Shown one piece after another: positions 5,528 through 13,988 of a stretch of DNA of 15,273 bases. The notes under the pieces were generated by a model. The model ran no database searches and was not told where the DNA came from. It worked only from the letters and a program-made list of their open reading frames with translations. The stretch's first letter is position 1; each line of letters opens with the position of its first letter. The DNA comes from Acidimicrobiaceae bacterium (GTDB taxonomy: Bacteria > Actinomycetota > Acidimicrobiia > Acidimicrobiales > Ilumatobacteraceae). The position numbers were made by a program, and so were the translations under genes. The stretch lies in NCBI GenBank assembly GCA_002727235.1, contig PBWL01000055.1:3606-18878 (forward strand), in the 5' to 3' direction.

Positions 5528-5533
5528 CACGAT
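5528..5533 (+). promoter_or_regulatory. Candidate leaderless -10 hexamer of the alpha/beta hydrolase gene
   Basis: CACGAT ends 6 bases before the ATG at 5540. The AGGGAG touching that ATG is too close to serve as a ribosome-binding site, which supports leaderless initiation. Confidence 0.35.
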
Positions 5534-5539
5534 AGGGAG

Positions 5540-6445
5540 ATGAGTACACCCCCCGCCTTCGACGCTGCACCCCGTGAAACCGTCAGAGTGGCCGGCAGTG
5601 GCCTGACGTTGGCTGCCGATATCTACGGGCCTGACGACGCTCCCACCGTGATGCTCATGCACGGCGGAGGGCAGACCCGTCACGCCTGGGGAGGGGCAGG
5701 TGCAGCCTTCGCACACGCTGGCTACCGAGCCGTGTCGGTCGACCTTCGAGGCCACAGCGATAGCGACTGGTCGCCCGATGGTGATTACGCGCTGCAGCGT
5801 TACGCAGATGATCTCATCGAGGTTGCAGCAACCTGCACGCAACCACCAGCACTCGTTGGAGCATCTCTCGGTGGACTCGCGTCAATGCTTGCCCTCGCAA
5901 CGGTCGCCCGATCAGGGCGCACACCGCTTGCAAGTTGCCTCGTGCTCGTCGACGTGGCCCCGAGAATCGAAACGGCTGGACGGGTCAAGATTCAAGAATT
6001 TATGCGCTCGGGCATGCGTGGTTTCGACAGTCTTGATGAAGCAGCCGATGCCGTTGCGCTCTACAACCCCCATCGTCCACGTCCCAAAGATTCGTCGGGG
6101 TTGAAAAAAAACCTTCGTCAACGAGGCGACGGGCGCTGGTATTGGCACTGGGACCCCCGATTCGTCAGCGAGCGAAATGAAGCCGAAGAGCAGAGTAGTT
6201 CGATTGTTCGCACCGAATTAAGTGACGCTGCAACACTGATTGACATCCCCACGATGCTCGTCAGGGGGCGCATGAGCGACATCGTCAGCGATGAAAGCGT
6301 CAGCGAATTGAAGAAACTTGTTCCCCATGCGGAGGTCGCAGACGTAGCCGATGCCGGTCACATGGTGGCAGGCGATCGTAATGACATCTTTAACGCTGCC
6401 GTCATCGAGTTTGTAGGTCGCGTCATGCCCGCGCCTGATCGGTAA
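5540..6445 (+). CDS. Alpha/beta-hydrolase fold enzyme
   Basis: A 301-residue cytosolic hydrolase with no signal peptide. The fold's landmarks appear in order: VMLMHGGGQTRHAW (oxyanion-hole HGGG), YRAVSVDLRGHSDSDW, the nucleophile elbow LVGASLGGLASML (GxSxG, Ser in GASLGG), a cap region rich in charged residues with WYWHWDPRF, then TMLVRGRMSDIVSDE carrying the probable acid Asp, and VADAGHMVAGD with the catalytic His. The triad is therefore intact. This arrangement matches peroxidase/esterase/epoxide-hydrolase-like relatives; the substrate is unknown. The ATG at 5540 was preferred to one at 5507 because of the promoter-like element and because homologues typically begin close to this point. 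It converges with the second EamA gene with an 8-bp gap. Confidence 0.9.
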   Translation: MSTPPAFDAAPRETVRVAGSGLTLAADIYGPDDAPTVMLMHGGGQTRHAWGGAGAAFAHAGYRAVSVDLRGHSDSDWSPDGDYALQRYADDLIEVAATCTQPPALVGASLGGLASMLALATVARSGRTPLASCLVLVDVAPRIETAGRVKIQEFMRSGMRGFDSLDEAADAVALYNPHRPRPKDSSGLKKNLRQRGDGRWYWHWDPRFVSERNEAEEQSSSIVRTELSDAATLIDIPTMLVRGRMSDIVSDESVSELKKLVPHAEVADVADAGHMVAGDRNDIFNAAVIEFVGRVMPAPDR

Positions 6446-6453
6446 TCAAGCGC

Positions 6454-7338
6454 TCAATCGCCACGAGCATCGTCGGTTGCACCACCCCAGGTTGCGAGCG
6501 CAATCGCACCGAGCACAACGATGCCGCCGATGACGGTGCGCCCAGCGGGCACCTCAGAAAATGCGAGCCACGCCCAGATCGTCGCCGCCACCGTCTCAAC
6601 CGGAGCAAACAGAGCGACCTCCGCCGTTGGCACATAGCGAGGGGCCGCGGTGTACTTCAAGCGGCCGGCCGGGTTCGCAATCAGCCCCATTGCGCCACCG
6701 GCGAGCAACATTCGAACATCGATTGACGCCCAGTCAACGAGCGGGATTGTCGCAATCGCCATCACTGCAGAACTGGCCGCCAACGCGGATGGTCGATCGA
6801 GCCCGGGGTGCTTCCGCCACACGACGATCGATAACCCAAAGGCGCAGATAGCGATAACAGCAACAAGGTCACCACTAAATGAGGGCGAGCCGAGCGTGCC
6901 CGACATCGTCGCCCCGATTCCGATCGCAGTGATGATGATGGCCCACAGCACTCGACGTTCGGGGCGCTCACGTAACAAGAGAAACCCCGCAATCGCAGCT
7001 GCGATCGGTGATGCGCCAACGATGACCACGACGTTCGCAACCGACGTCTGCGTCACCGCAACGATGAAGCAAAACTGTGTCGCAGCGCCGAGCACGGCGA
7101 TGAGCAACACGGCCAGCGGAGCTTTGGCCATTGATTGACGAGCCACTTCGACACCGCCCGGACGAGCAATCGCAACTGCACCAAGCGACAGTGTTGAACC
7201 GCACGCCATGAGAAACGCCATTGTCGCCCCTGACCCTTCGCCGAGCCGAACGAAGAGCGAGTCGGTAGAGACGAACAGCATGCCGACCGCTGCGAGCAAC
7301 CATCCCTTCAGCCGAAGGTTTGATGATGCTATCGACAT
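6454..7338 (-). CDS. EamA/DMT-superfamily transporter in the lysS-dapD transcription unit
   Basis: A 294-residue integral membrane protein with about ten helices in two EamA repeats. The first repeat opens with LKGWLLAAVGMLFVSTDSLFVRLGEGSG and has TQFCFIVAVTQTSVANVVVIVGASPIAAAIAGFLLLRERPERRVLWAI. The second ends with ALFAPVETVAATIWAWLAFSEVPAGRTVIGGIVVLGAIALATW. The ATG at 7338 is 9 bases after the dapD stop, with no promoter-like element in between, so it is probably co-transcribed with lysS and dapD. That placement suggests, but does not prove, transport of lysine, diaminopimelate or a related metabolite. Confidence 0.9.
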   Translation of the reverse strand: MSIASSNLRLKGWLLAAVGMLFVSTDSLFVRLGEGSGATMAFLMACGSTLSLGAVAIARPGGVEVARQSMAKAPLAVLLIAVLGAATQFCFIVAVTQTSVANVVVIVGASPIAAAIAGFLLLRERPERRVLWAIIITAIGIGATMSGTLGSPSFSGDLVAVIAICAFGLSIVVWRKHPGLDRPSALAASSAVMAIATIPLVDWASIDVRMLLAGGAMGLIANPAGRLKYTAAPRYVPTAEVALFAPVETVAATIWAWLAFSEVPAGRTVIGGIVVLGAIALATWGGATDDARGD

Positions 7339-7347
7339 GGAATGAAC

Positions 7348-8295
7348 TCAGTCGTTTGCGTGTAATGCGTCGTTCAATGTGCCCCACGACCCGGTGCGCT
7401 GACGAACGACAACCTGCCCGGTCTGGCCATCACGAATAAACATAAGCCCTGAGCGGCCCGACAACTCGATCGCTTTGACGACGTTGTCATCAGGAGTGAG
7501 CACCGGGGTGCTTGCGGTGACGTACAGGCCTGCCTCAACGACGCAGTCATCTCCAAGGCTGATACCAATGCCTGAGTTTGCGCCGAGCAGGCAGCGTTCA
7601 CCGACGGTGATTTGAGCGGTGCCACCGCCCGACAGCGTGCCCATAATCGACGCGCCACCGCCAACATCGCTTCCGTCACCAACGATGACGCCGGCCGAAA
7701 TTCGGCCTTCGACCATTGACGCTCCAAGCGTGCCGGCGTTGAAGTTGCAAAATCCTTCATGCATGACCGTGGTGCCTTCGGCGAGGTGAGCGCCCAGTCG
7801 CACTCGAGAGGCATCGGCGATGCGGACACCCGACGGAACGACGTAGTCGGTCATGCGAGGAAACTTGTCGACGCCATTCACGGTGAGATGTTGACCGGCT
7901 GCCCGGGCACGAATGCGAGTCGCATCGAGCTCGTGAAGAGCCACAGGCCCCGCGCTTGTCCAGGCAACGTTCGTCAGCGTTCCAAAGATGCCATCGAGGT
8001 TGATGCTGCGAGGCGCAGCAAACCGACCAGACAACAGATGCAAGCGAAGGTATCCATCGGCGACCGATGCCGGGGCCTCATCGACGTCGATCGTCATGCG
8101 AATCGGTCGAATTGTGACATTGCGCAACTCGTCACGGGTTTCACGTAAGCCCGCAAGGCCGTCGTCGCCTCCTTCGCCCCAGCCAAACCATGCGAACGCT
8201 GTATCAAGATCGGTGCCGTTGTCATCGGTGGTTGCCCACCCGGCTCCCCATGCCATGCGAACCGAAGTTGGTGCGCTCTCATCGTCATGATTCAT
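7348..8295 (-). CDS. dapD: 2,3,4,5-tetrahydropyridine-2,6-dicarboxylate N-succinyltransferase
   Basis: DapD succinylates tetrahydrodipicolinate with succinyl-CoA in the succinylase branch of the diaminopimelate/lysine pathway, supplying lysine and the peptidoglycan cross-linking residue. The 315-residue length and domain order match the actinobacterial type: an N-terminal mixed domain (to ~residue 150), then left-handed beta-helix hexapeptide repeats visible as [27 protein letters not shown] and [21 protein letters not shown], then the hallmark [30 protein letters not shown], and a C-terminal cap ending in [16 protein letters not shown]. The ATG at 8295 overlaps the lysS stop by 11 bp, so translation is probably coupled, and a transporter gene follows at 9 bp. 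Confidence 0.97.
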   Translation of the reverse strand: MNHDDESAPTSVRMAWGAGWATTDDNGTDLDTAFAWFGWGEGGDDGLAGLRETRDELRNVTIRPIRMTIDVDEAPASVADGYLRLHLLSGRFAAPRSINLDGIFGTLTNVAWTSAGPVALHELDATRIRARAAGQHLTVNGVDKFPRMTDYVVPSGVRIADASRVRLGAHLAEGTTVMHEGFCNFNAGTLGASMVEGRISAGVIVGDGSDVGGGASIMGTLSGGGTAQITVGERCLLGANSGIGISLGDDCVVEAGLYVTASTPVLTPDDNVVKAIELSGRSGLMFIRDGQTGQVVVRQRTGSWGTLNDALHAND

Positions 8296-9847
8296 CGGTC
8301 ATCACCTCAGGTCGAAGGGTGGGGAACAGAACAACTTCTCGGATCGAATCAACGCCGGCGATGAGCATTGCGACACGATCCATTCCAATGCCAAGCCCAC
8401 CGGTTGGTGGCATGCCGTATTCGAGGGCTCGCAAATAATCCTCATCGACGGTTCCACGTTCGAGATCCCCGGCTTCCTTGGCCGACTGTTCATCTTCAAA
8501 ACGCGCCCGTTGCTCAACCGGATCATTGAGCTCCGAATATCCATTTGCGAGTTCGCGTCCGTCAACGAAGAGCTCGAACCGCTCGGTGAGGAATGGATCA
8601 TCTCGGTGCACCCGAGACAGAGGAGAAATATCAACGGGATGGCCGGTGATAAAAGTCGGCCTCACGATGTCGGCTTCGCAGTGAGCCTCAAAGATTTCCT
8701 CGATGATTTTGCCTGGCAACCACTTTGGTGCCGTCTTGACATCGTTCTTCGTTGCGATGTCGGCAAGAGCATCGCGCGGCATCGAAGGGTGAATCTCGGT
8801 GCCGATCGCTTCGCTTGCAGCATCGATCATTCGTATGCGAGGCCACGGGTCGGCAAGGTCAACGTCCTCCCCTCGAATCGACAGCGTGGTCGACCCGATG
8901 GCGTCACGAGCAGCATTGGTGATGAGGCGCTCAGTGATGTCCATCACGTCGGTCCAGTCGGCAAACGCTTGGTAGAGCTCCATCATCGTGAACTCGGGGT
9001 TGTGCCGGGTTGAAATGCCCTCGTTGCGGAAAATGCGTCCGATCTCGAAGACGCGTTCCATGCCGCCAACAATGAGTCGCTTGAGATGTAGCTCAAGGGC
9101 AATACGCAAATAGAGCTGCATATCAAGCGTGTTGTGATGGGTGACGAACGGGCGAGCATGGGCGCCACCGGATTCCACGTGAAGCACTGGGGTTTCGACC
9201 TCGATGAACCCCTCGCCTGCAAGTGTTTGGCGGAAACTCGAAATGATCGCGTGCCGAATCTCGAAATGATGCCGCGCATCATCGTTCACGATGAGGTCGG
9301 CGTACCGCTGCCGGAAACGGGTGTCGACGTCTGACAGACCATGCCATTTGTCAGGGAGGGGTCTCACTGCCTTTGACAGCAGTTGGCATTCGGTTACTCG
9401 CACCGAGAGTTCGCCTTTTCGGGTGGTCATGACATCACCGGTCACACCCACCCAGTCACCAAGGTCAAGGGACTTTACATTTGCGAACCCGTTATCACCG
9501 ATGACTGATTTCGACACGAATAACTGAATCTCATCAGAACGGTCTCGAATGGTGAGAAAGATGAGTTTTCCCGAGTCACGGGCCAACATGACTCGACCAG
9601 CGATCGAGACCCGATCATCGGTTTCAGAGCCCGCCTCAAGATCCGAATGACGAGAGCGAATCTCCGACAGCGAATCTGACCGATCAAATCGATAGGGATA
9701 CGGCTCACCACCTGCAGCACGAATGTCATCGATTTGAGCGGAACGCCGAGCGCGCTCTGCTTGGAGGCCACTTCCGGTGTGCTGTTCACCATCGGGTGCT
9801 GTGGCGGTGCCGTCAGCCGGGAGAGATTCTTCGTTTTCGCCACTCAT
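8285..9847 (-). CDS. lysS: Lysyl-tRNA synthetase, class II
   Basis: Charges tRNA-Lys with lysine. The 520-residue protein has an acidic N-terminal extension (1-30), an anticodon-binding OB domain (about 75-170, with [23 protein letters not shown]), the diagnostic [26 protein letters not shown] linker, motif 1 ([22 protein letters not shown]), motif 2 ([21 protein letters not shown]) and motif 3 ([14 protein letters not shown]). All class II catalytic elements are present. The frame stays open upstream to 10111, but that part overlaps the divergent lpdA-like gene and looks non-coding; the ATG at 9847 with a TACGAT element 9 bases upstream is the likely start. It is first in a minus-strand group with dapD and an EamA transporter. 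Confidence 0.97.
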   Translation of the reverse strand: MSGENEESLPADGTATAPDGEQHTGSGLQAERARRSAQIDDIRAAGGEPYPYRFDRSDSLSEIRSRHSDLEAGSETDDRVSIAGRVMLARDSGKLIFLTIRDRSDEIQLFVSKSVIGDNGFANVKSLDLGDWVGVTGDVMTTRKGELSVRVTECQLLSKAVRPLPDKWHGLSDVDTRFRQRYADLIVNDDARHHFEIRHAIISSFRQTLAGEGFIEVETPVLHVESGGAHARPFVTHHNTLDMQLYLRIALELHLKRLIVGGMERVFEIGRIFRNEGISTRHNPEFTMMELYQAFADWTDVMDITERLITNAARDAIGSTTLSIRGEDVDLADPWPRIRMIDAASEAIGTEIHPSMPRDALADIATKNDVKTAPKWLPGKIIEEIFEAHCEADIVRPTFITGHPVDISPLSRVHRDDPFLTERFELFVDGRELANGYSELNDPVEQRARFEDEQSAKEAGDLERGTVDEDYLRALEYGMPPTGGLGIGMDRVAMLIAGVDSIREVVLFPTLRPEVMTDES

Positions 9848-9856
9848 CGAAACAGC

Positions 9857-9862
9857 ATCGTA
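9857..9862 (-). promoter_or_regulatory. Candidate -10 hexamer of the lysS-dapD-eamA unit
   Basis: Minus-strand TACGAT, ending 9 bases before the lysS ATG. The rest of the 141-bp divergent gap to the lpdA-like gene holds no riboswitch or T-box element that I can see. Confidence 0.4.
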
Positions 9863-9976
9863 CCGCCCACCATTCGTCTCGCTCGGAAGTTCCTCCGGGT
9901 TATCGGCGCCTGGTGTAAGTATTTGATGATTCTCAGGGCTGTGAGCCGTCGGCGTCGGGCGATTTCTGCACCCCGA

Positions 9977-9982
9977 TAGCCT
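9977..9982 (+). promoter_or_regulatory. Candidate leaderless -10 hexamer of the lpdA-like gene
   Basis: TAGCCT ends exactly 6 bases before the GTG at 9989, placing the transcript start at the start codon. Confidence 0.45.
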
Positions 9983-9988
9983 GAGCCC

Positions 9989-11359
9989 GTGGCTCACAGT
10001 TTTGTCATCATCGGCGGCGGTCCAGCCGGCAACCAAGCAGCAACCTACGCGGCGCGTCTCGGCGCTCAGGTGACGATGATCGAGCGCGAAATCGTTGGTG
10101 GCGCTGCGCATTTGCTCGACTGCATCCCGTCGAAAACGATGATCGCAACCGGTGGCGCCATCTCATTTGGCCAACGCATCGGCGGCATGGGGCTCGCAGA
10201 TGCCTCAACTACGGTCGACGAGGATGCGCTTGTGCGACGAGTGGGCAGCATCCGAGACCACATGCAGCACGACACGACCGAGCTGTTGGAAAGCCAAGGT
10301 GTGCGAATCATCCGGGGCACCGCTCGCTTTACCAGCCCGCACAGTGTTGAAGTCGACACGGCTGAGGGTGTTCAACAGATCGATTTTGATTCTGCGCTCA
10401 TCGCGACGGGCACTCGTCCACGCATTCCAGAGTGGTGCAACCCAGATCATGAGCGAATTCTCACCACTCGAGACTGCTATCCGCCTCGGGTGTTCCCAAA
10501 GAAGGTGACTGTCATTGGTTCGGGTGTGACCGGCGTTGAGTTTGTTCATATGTTCGCCTCATTCGGCGCTGAGGTCACCCTCGTTGTGAGCCGTCAGCAT
10601 GTGTTGCCTGGCAAAGACCCAGAAGCAGCGGCAGTTCTCGAAGACGATTTCTTGAGCAGGGGAGTGCGCTTGTTGAAAGGCGCCCGAGCAACCGCGATCG
10701 AACGTGACCCGAGCGACCCCGACAAAGTCGTCGTGAAATGCGACGACGGCCGCGTTGTCGAATCAACCCACGCTGTGCTTGCCATCGGTTCAGTGCCAAA
10801 CACCGAGATGCTCAACCTTGAGGCAGCAGGAGTAGAGGCAGATACAGGTGGATATATCCCCATTAATCATCACTGCGTCACCAACCAGGCACACATCTAT
10901 GCGGCCGGAGACGTCAGCGGAAAACTGCCGCTCTCGTCGGTCGCATCGGTGCAAGGTCGTAAAGTCGCCGAGCACGCAATGGGGCTGCACACCGTTGAAC
11001 ACCGCCACCTTGACTACGACAAGGCTGCATCAGCGATCTTCACCGAGCCAGAAATCGCCGACGTCGGACTCGCAGAAGCCGAAGCCTTCGCCCTCGGTCG
11101 AAAAATTCGGGTCACCAAGGTGCCATTCGCAACGACGCCGAAAGCCCTCATCAACAACGACCCACGAGGATTCGTGAAGATTGTCTCCGACCCGGCAACA
11201 GGAGTGGTGCTCGGCGGGTCAATTGTTGGTCAGCACGCCGCAGAACTCATCAGCGTGATCGCCCTCGCTGTCACCGCAAACCTCACAGTGACCGACATTG
11301 TTGAGAGCCTTCTTGTGCACCCTGCACTGTCAGAAGCGCTGTCACAAGCCGCCGAGTAA
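9989..11359 (+). CDS. LpdA-type pyridine nucleotide-disulfide oxidoreductase family flavoprotein, single-cysteine
   Basis: A 456-residue FAD/NAD(P)H flavoprotein of the dihydrolipoamide dehydrogenase fold: FAD-binding FVIIGGGPAGNQAA (5-18), the redox-region IVGGAAHLLDCIPSKT (35-50), a second dinucleotide fold VTVIGSGVTGVEF, the FAD-contact YAAGDVSG, and a C-terminal dimerisation domain with HPALSE (His444, Glu449). True Lpd enzymes have GGTCLNVGCIPSK. Here the first cysteine is Ala40 and only Cys45 remains, so no active disulfide can form. The GGAA...DC.PSK pattern matches the mycobacterial LpdA (Rv3303c) group, described as NAD(P)H:quinone reductases rather than lipoamide dehydrogenases; unlike that protein, as I recall it, the C-terminal His/Glu pair is kept here. 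The gene is divergent from lysS and converges with the carboxylase gene (30-bp gap). Confidence 0.88.
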   Translation: MAHSFVIIGGGPAGNQAATYAARLGAQVTMIEREIVGGAAHLLDCIPSKTMIATGGAISFGQRIGGMGLADASTTVDEDALVRRVGSIRDHMQHDTTELLESQGVRIIRGTARFTSPHSVEVDTAEGVQQIDFDSALIATGTRPRIPEWCNPDHERILTTRDCYPPRVFPKKVTVIGSGVTGVEFVHMFASFGAEVTLVVSRQHVLPGKDPEAAAVLEDDFLSRGVRLLKGARATAIERDPSDPDKVVVKCDDGRVVESTHAVLAIGSVPNTEMLNLEAAGVEADTGGYIPINHHCVTNQAHIYAAGDVSGKLPLSSVASVQGRKVAEHAMGLHTVEHRHLDYDKAASAIFTEPEIADVGLAEAEAFALGRKIRVTKVPFATTPKALINNDPRGFVKIVSDPATGVVLGGSIVGQHAAELISVIALAVTANLTVTDIVESLLVHPALSEALSQAAE

Positions 11360-11389
11360 GCCGACGCTGACTACGTTGCTGCGCCCGAA

Positions 11390-13153
11390 CTAAGCAGGTG
11401 TAATGACCATCACGGTGTCACCACCGCCGACGGTGTCACCGGCAGACACCTTGATCTCTGCAACAGTTCCGCTCACATCGCTGTTGATCTGGTTCTCCAT
11501 CTTCATCGCTTCTAGTACGAGAAGTGATTGGCCTGCCTCGACCTCTTGACCAACCTCAACCTCGATCTTCACGATCGTTCCCTGCATTGGAACGGTGATC
11601 GTGCCGTTACCGCCGCCTCCTCCGGCGCCGCCTCCGGCTGCACGTCGAGGCTTCTTTGCACTCGGCGCTGCAGCGACGCCAACCGTTTCAGGAACCCACA
11701 TCTTCACATCGAAGCGCTTACCGTTGACCTCAACCGTTGTCTTGCGCTCAACGAGTGGCTCAGCTTCTTCTGCAGGTTCTGCGGAAGGATCCGACGACAC
11801 CTCACTGAGGTCGAGTGTCTGCTCCACCCATTTCGTTGAGTGCGTCACATCAGCAAAATCTGAGTGCCGAAGAATCGCAAGATCGGCAGGAATTGTCGTC
11901 GCAACGCCCTTCACTTCCATTTCTTCAAGCGCAGTAATCGTGCGAGCAATCGCCGTTGGGCGATCCTTACCCCACACGATGAGTTTGCCGACCAGATTGT
12001 CGTAGTACTGGCTGATCTCATCACCAGACTCGTAGCCGGTGTCGAAACGAACACCGAACCCACTTGGCGTCTTCAGCGACTCGATCGGGCCGGGCGACGG
12101 CAAAAACTTGCCAGCAGCAGGATCCTCCGCATTGATGCGCACCTCGATAGCGGCTCCGTCGCGACGCGCAATGACCTCTTCTTGAGTCATCGGCAGCGCT
12201 TCGCCAGACGCAACACGGATCTGCCACTCGACAAGATCGATTCCGGTGATCTCTTCGGTGACCGGGTGCTCGACCTGAAGGCGGGTGTTCATTTCGAGGA
12301 AGAAAAACTCTCCCTCCTGGTAGATGAACTCGACGGTTCCTGCGTTGTGGTAGCCGACAGCCTTTGCTGCCTTCACTGCAGCCTCACCCATCGCTTCCTC
12401 AACACCATCGGGCAGGCCAGGAGCTGGCGCCTCTTCAATGAGTTTCTGGTGGCGACGCTGTGCCGAGCAGTCACGAGTGGAGACCCACACCACGTTGCCC
12501 TGTGTGTCGCCCACCAACTGAACCTCCACGTGGCGAGGCCAGGTGAGGTAACGCTCAACGTAGACCTCGTCACGACCGAAGAAGGCTTTCGCTTCACGTT
12601 GCGCACTTGCCATTGCGTCGTCGACCTCATCTGCAGATTCGACTACTTTCATGCCGCGACCGCCTCCGCCGAAGGCAGCCTTGATGCAGACCGGCCACCC
12701 GAACTCGTTGCCGAACGCACGAATCTCATCGGGGCCTTGAGCGAACTCAGTTGTGCCCGGAACGATCGGAGCGCCACCACGCTGGGCCGCGATACGAGAC
12801 GATACTTTGTCACCCATCTCATCGATGGCTTCAGGAGGAGGTCCAATCCATGCCACACCCATTGCGGTGATTGCCCGAGCGAAGTCAGCATTCTCAGAGA
12901 AGAAGCCGTAGCCAGGGTGAACTGCATCTGCGCCACTTTCGGTGATAGCTGAAACAATCGCCTCAGTGTTGAGGTAGCTTTCCGCTGCCGTCTGACCGCC
13001 AAGAGCGTAGGCCTCGTCGGCGAGACGCACATGGAGTGCATTTCGGTCGAGTTCGGAGTACACCGCTACCGTCTGGATACCCATCTCTCGGGCAGCACGA
13101 ATAACACGAACAGCAATTTCGCCTCGGTTGGCGATGAGGATCTTTTTGAGCAC
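11390..13153 (-). CDS. accA: Acyl-CoA carboxylase alpha subunit (biotin carboxylase fused to BCCP)
   Basis: Carboxylates its own biotin with bicarbonate and ATP; a separate beta subunit (not in this window) then moves the carboxyl to acetyl- or propionyl-CoA for malonyl-/methylmalonyl-CoA supply. The 587-residue protein has the biotin carboxylase domain at 1-445 (start KKILIANRGEIAVRVIRAAREMG, HPGYGFFSEN, glycine-rich ATP-grasp loop KAAFGGGGRGMKV, catalytic FFLEMNTRLQVEHPVTE), a connecting region, a long glycine-rich linker (RRAAGGGAGGGGG), and a C-terminal biotinyl domain with EAMKM, biotin lysine Lys551. GTG at 13153 was chosen over an open extension to 13186: it gives the canonical family N-terminus and has TACATT 7 bases upstream. 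birA is divergent, only 19 bp away. accA3-like naming is by analogy with mycobacteria. Confidence 0.95.
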   Translation of the reverse strand: MLKKILIANRGEIAVRVIRAAREMGIQTVAVYSELDRNALHVRLADEAYALGGQTAAESYLNTEAIVSAITESGADAVHPGYGFFSENADFARAITAMGVAWIGPPPEAIDEMGDKVSSRIAAQRGGAPIVPGTTEFAQGPDEIRAFGNEFGWPVCIKAAFGGGGRGMKVVESADEVDDAMASAQREAKAFFGRDEVYVERYLTWPRHVEVQLVGDTQGNVVWVSTRDCSAQRRHQKLIEEAPAPGLPDGVEEAMGEAAVKAAKAVGYHNAGTVEFIYQEGEFFFLEMNTRLQVEHPVTEEITGIDLVEWQIRVASGEALPMTQEEVIARRDGAAIEVRINAEDPAAGKFLPSPGPIESLKTPSGFGVRFDTGYESGDEISQYYDNLVGKLIVWGKDRPTAIARTITALEEMEVKGVATTIPADLAILRHSDFADVTHSTKWVEQTLDLSEVSSDPSAEPAEEAEPLVERKTTVEVNGKRFDVKMWVPETVGVAAAPSAKKPRRAAGGGAGGGGGNGTITVPMQGTIVKIEVEVGQEVEAGQSLLVLEAMKMENQINSDVSGTVAEIKVSAGDTVGGGDTVMVITPA

Positions 13154-13159
13154 GAATGA

Positions 13160-13166
13160 CAATGTA
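13160..13166. promoter_or_regulatory. Overlapping divergent -10 elements shared by accA and birA
   Basis: ACAATGTA contains AATGTA (13161-13166), which is TACATT on the minus strand, 7 bases from the accA GTG, and CAATGT (13160-13165) on the plus strand, 7 bases from the birA GTG. The two start codons are only 19 bp apart. Confidence 0.45.
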
Positions 13167-13172
13167 GGCGAG

Positions 13173-13937
13173 GTGACACGCGACAACCATCCTCCGAACG
13201 AAGTTCGTCTTCAGATCGAGGGCTGGTATGTGACGCGCCTCGACTCAATCGGAAGCACGAATGACGAACTCGTTCGGCGGCTCGAGACAAGCGATCTGCC
13301 CGATCGGACCGTGCTCGTCGCCGATGTACAGACCGCCGGCCGTGGACGTCTTGATCGTCGGTGGGAGGCCCCAGTGGGTGAGAACTTGCTGTGTTCGATG
13401 CTGTTTCGGCCACCCATCGCTCACCCGCAACACCTGCAGCATGCGGTTGCGCTCGCCATCATTGCCGCTACACGACATTTCGACGTTGGCAACGTGTGGT
13501 TGAAATGGCCAAACGACGTCATCGTGGTTGAGCCAGACACGAGCCCACGAGCCGAGTACGCAAAACTCGCAGGAATGCTGTCGACAATGACCGCAGACGG
13601 ATCGGTAATCATCGGCACCGGCGTCAACATCAATTGGTCACCTGTGGGCGCAACATCGCTTGCGACGATCGCAGGACACCCGCTTTCGGTGATTGACGTG
13701 CTTCGAGCACTGCTTAGCTCACTCCACGACCTGTTGGTGTGCTCTGAAGATGAACTCACCGATCGGTATCGCACCCACCTCAGCACGATCGGCCGCCACG
13801 TTCGAGTTGAACTGCCCTCCAAAGAGGTGGTCACCGGCCGGGCTGTTGGGGTGTCGCCCGACGGATCACTCGAAGTCGTCGATGAGTGCGCCATCACCCA
13901 TCGGTTTCACGCTGGCGACGTCGTCCACCTCCGTTAA
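13173..13937 (+). CDS. birA: Biotin-[acetyl-CoA-carboxylase] ligase
   Basis: Activates biotin with ATP and attaches it to the lysine of biotin carrier domains, here most likely Lys551 of the divergently encoded carboxylase. The 254-residue protein starts directly with the catalytic domain: LDSIGSTNDELVRR, biotin/AMP loop TAGRGRLDRRWEAPVGENLLCS (GRGRxxRxW), LKWPNDVIV, AKLAGMLSTM and IIGTGVNINW, followed by the small C-terminal SH3-like domain (VVTGRAVGVSPDGSLEVVDE). There is no N-terminal winged helix, so this is a monofunctional ligase that should not act as the repressor known in E. coli. GTG at 13173 is favoured by the -10-like CAATGT 7 bases upstream; longer starts fall inside the carboxylase gene. 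Confidence 0.95.
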   Translation: MTRDNHPPNEVRLQIEGWYVTRLDSIGSTNDELVRRLETSDLPDRTVLVADVQTAGRGRLDRRWEAPVGENLLCSMLFRPPIAHPQHLQHAVALAIIAATRHFDVGNVWLKWPNDVIVVEPDTSPRAEYAKLAGMLSTMTADGSVIIGTGVNINWSPVGATSLATIAGHPLSVIDVLRALLSSLHDLLVCSEDELTDRYRTHLSTIGRHVRVELPSKEVVTGRAVGVSPDGSLEVVDECAITHRFHAGDVVHLR

Positions 13938-13976
13938 CAAGGTGCGGGGTGAGCCTTTGAGAGTCGTGCTCAGGAT

Positions 13977-13982
13977 TATCGT
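13977..13982 (+). promoter_or_regulatory. Candidate leaderless -10 hexamer of the LCP gene
   Basis: TATCGT ends exactly 6 bases before the GTG at 13989. Confidence 0.45.
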
Positions 13983-13988
13983 GAGGCC

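Noticed and set aside
9848..9988. Lysine riboswitch or T-box upstream of lysS
   Set aside because: The likely lysS transcript start is only a few bases before the ATG, and no conserved aptamer or T-box sequence is visible.
9848..10111. 88-codon upstream extension of lysS
   Set aside because: Overlaps the divergent LpdA-like gene, is compositionally non-coding and absent from normal LysRS.
11864..12952. 362-codon plus-strand open frame opposite the carboxylase gene
   Set aside because: A mirror of the well-supported biotin carboxylase domain, with no recognisable protein features.
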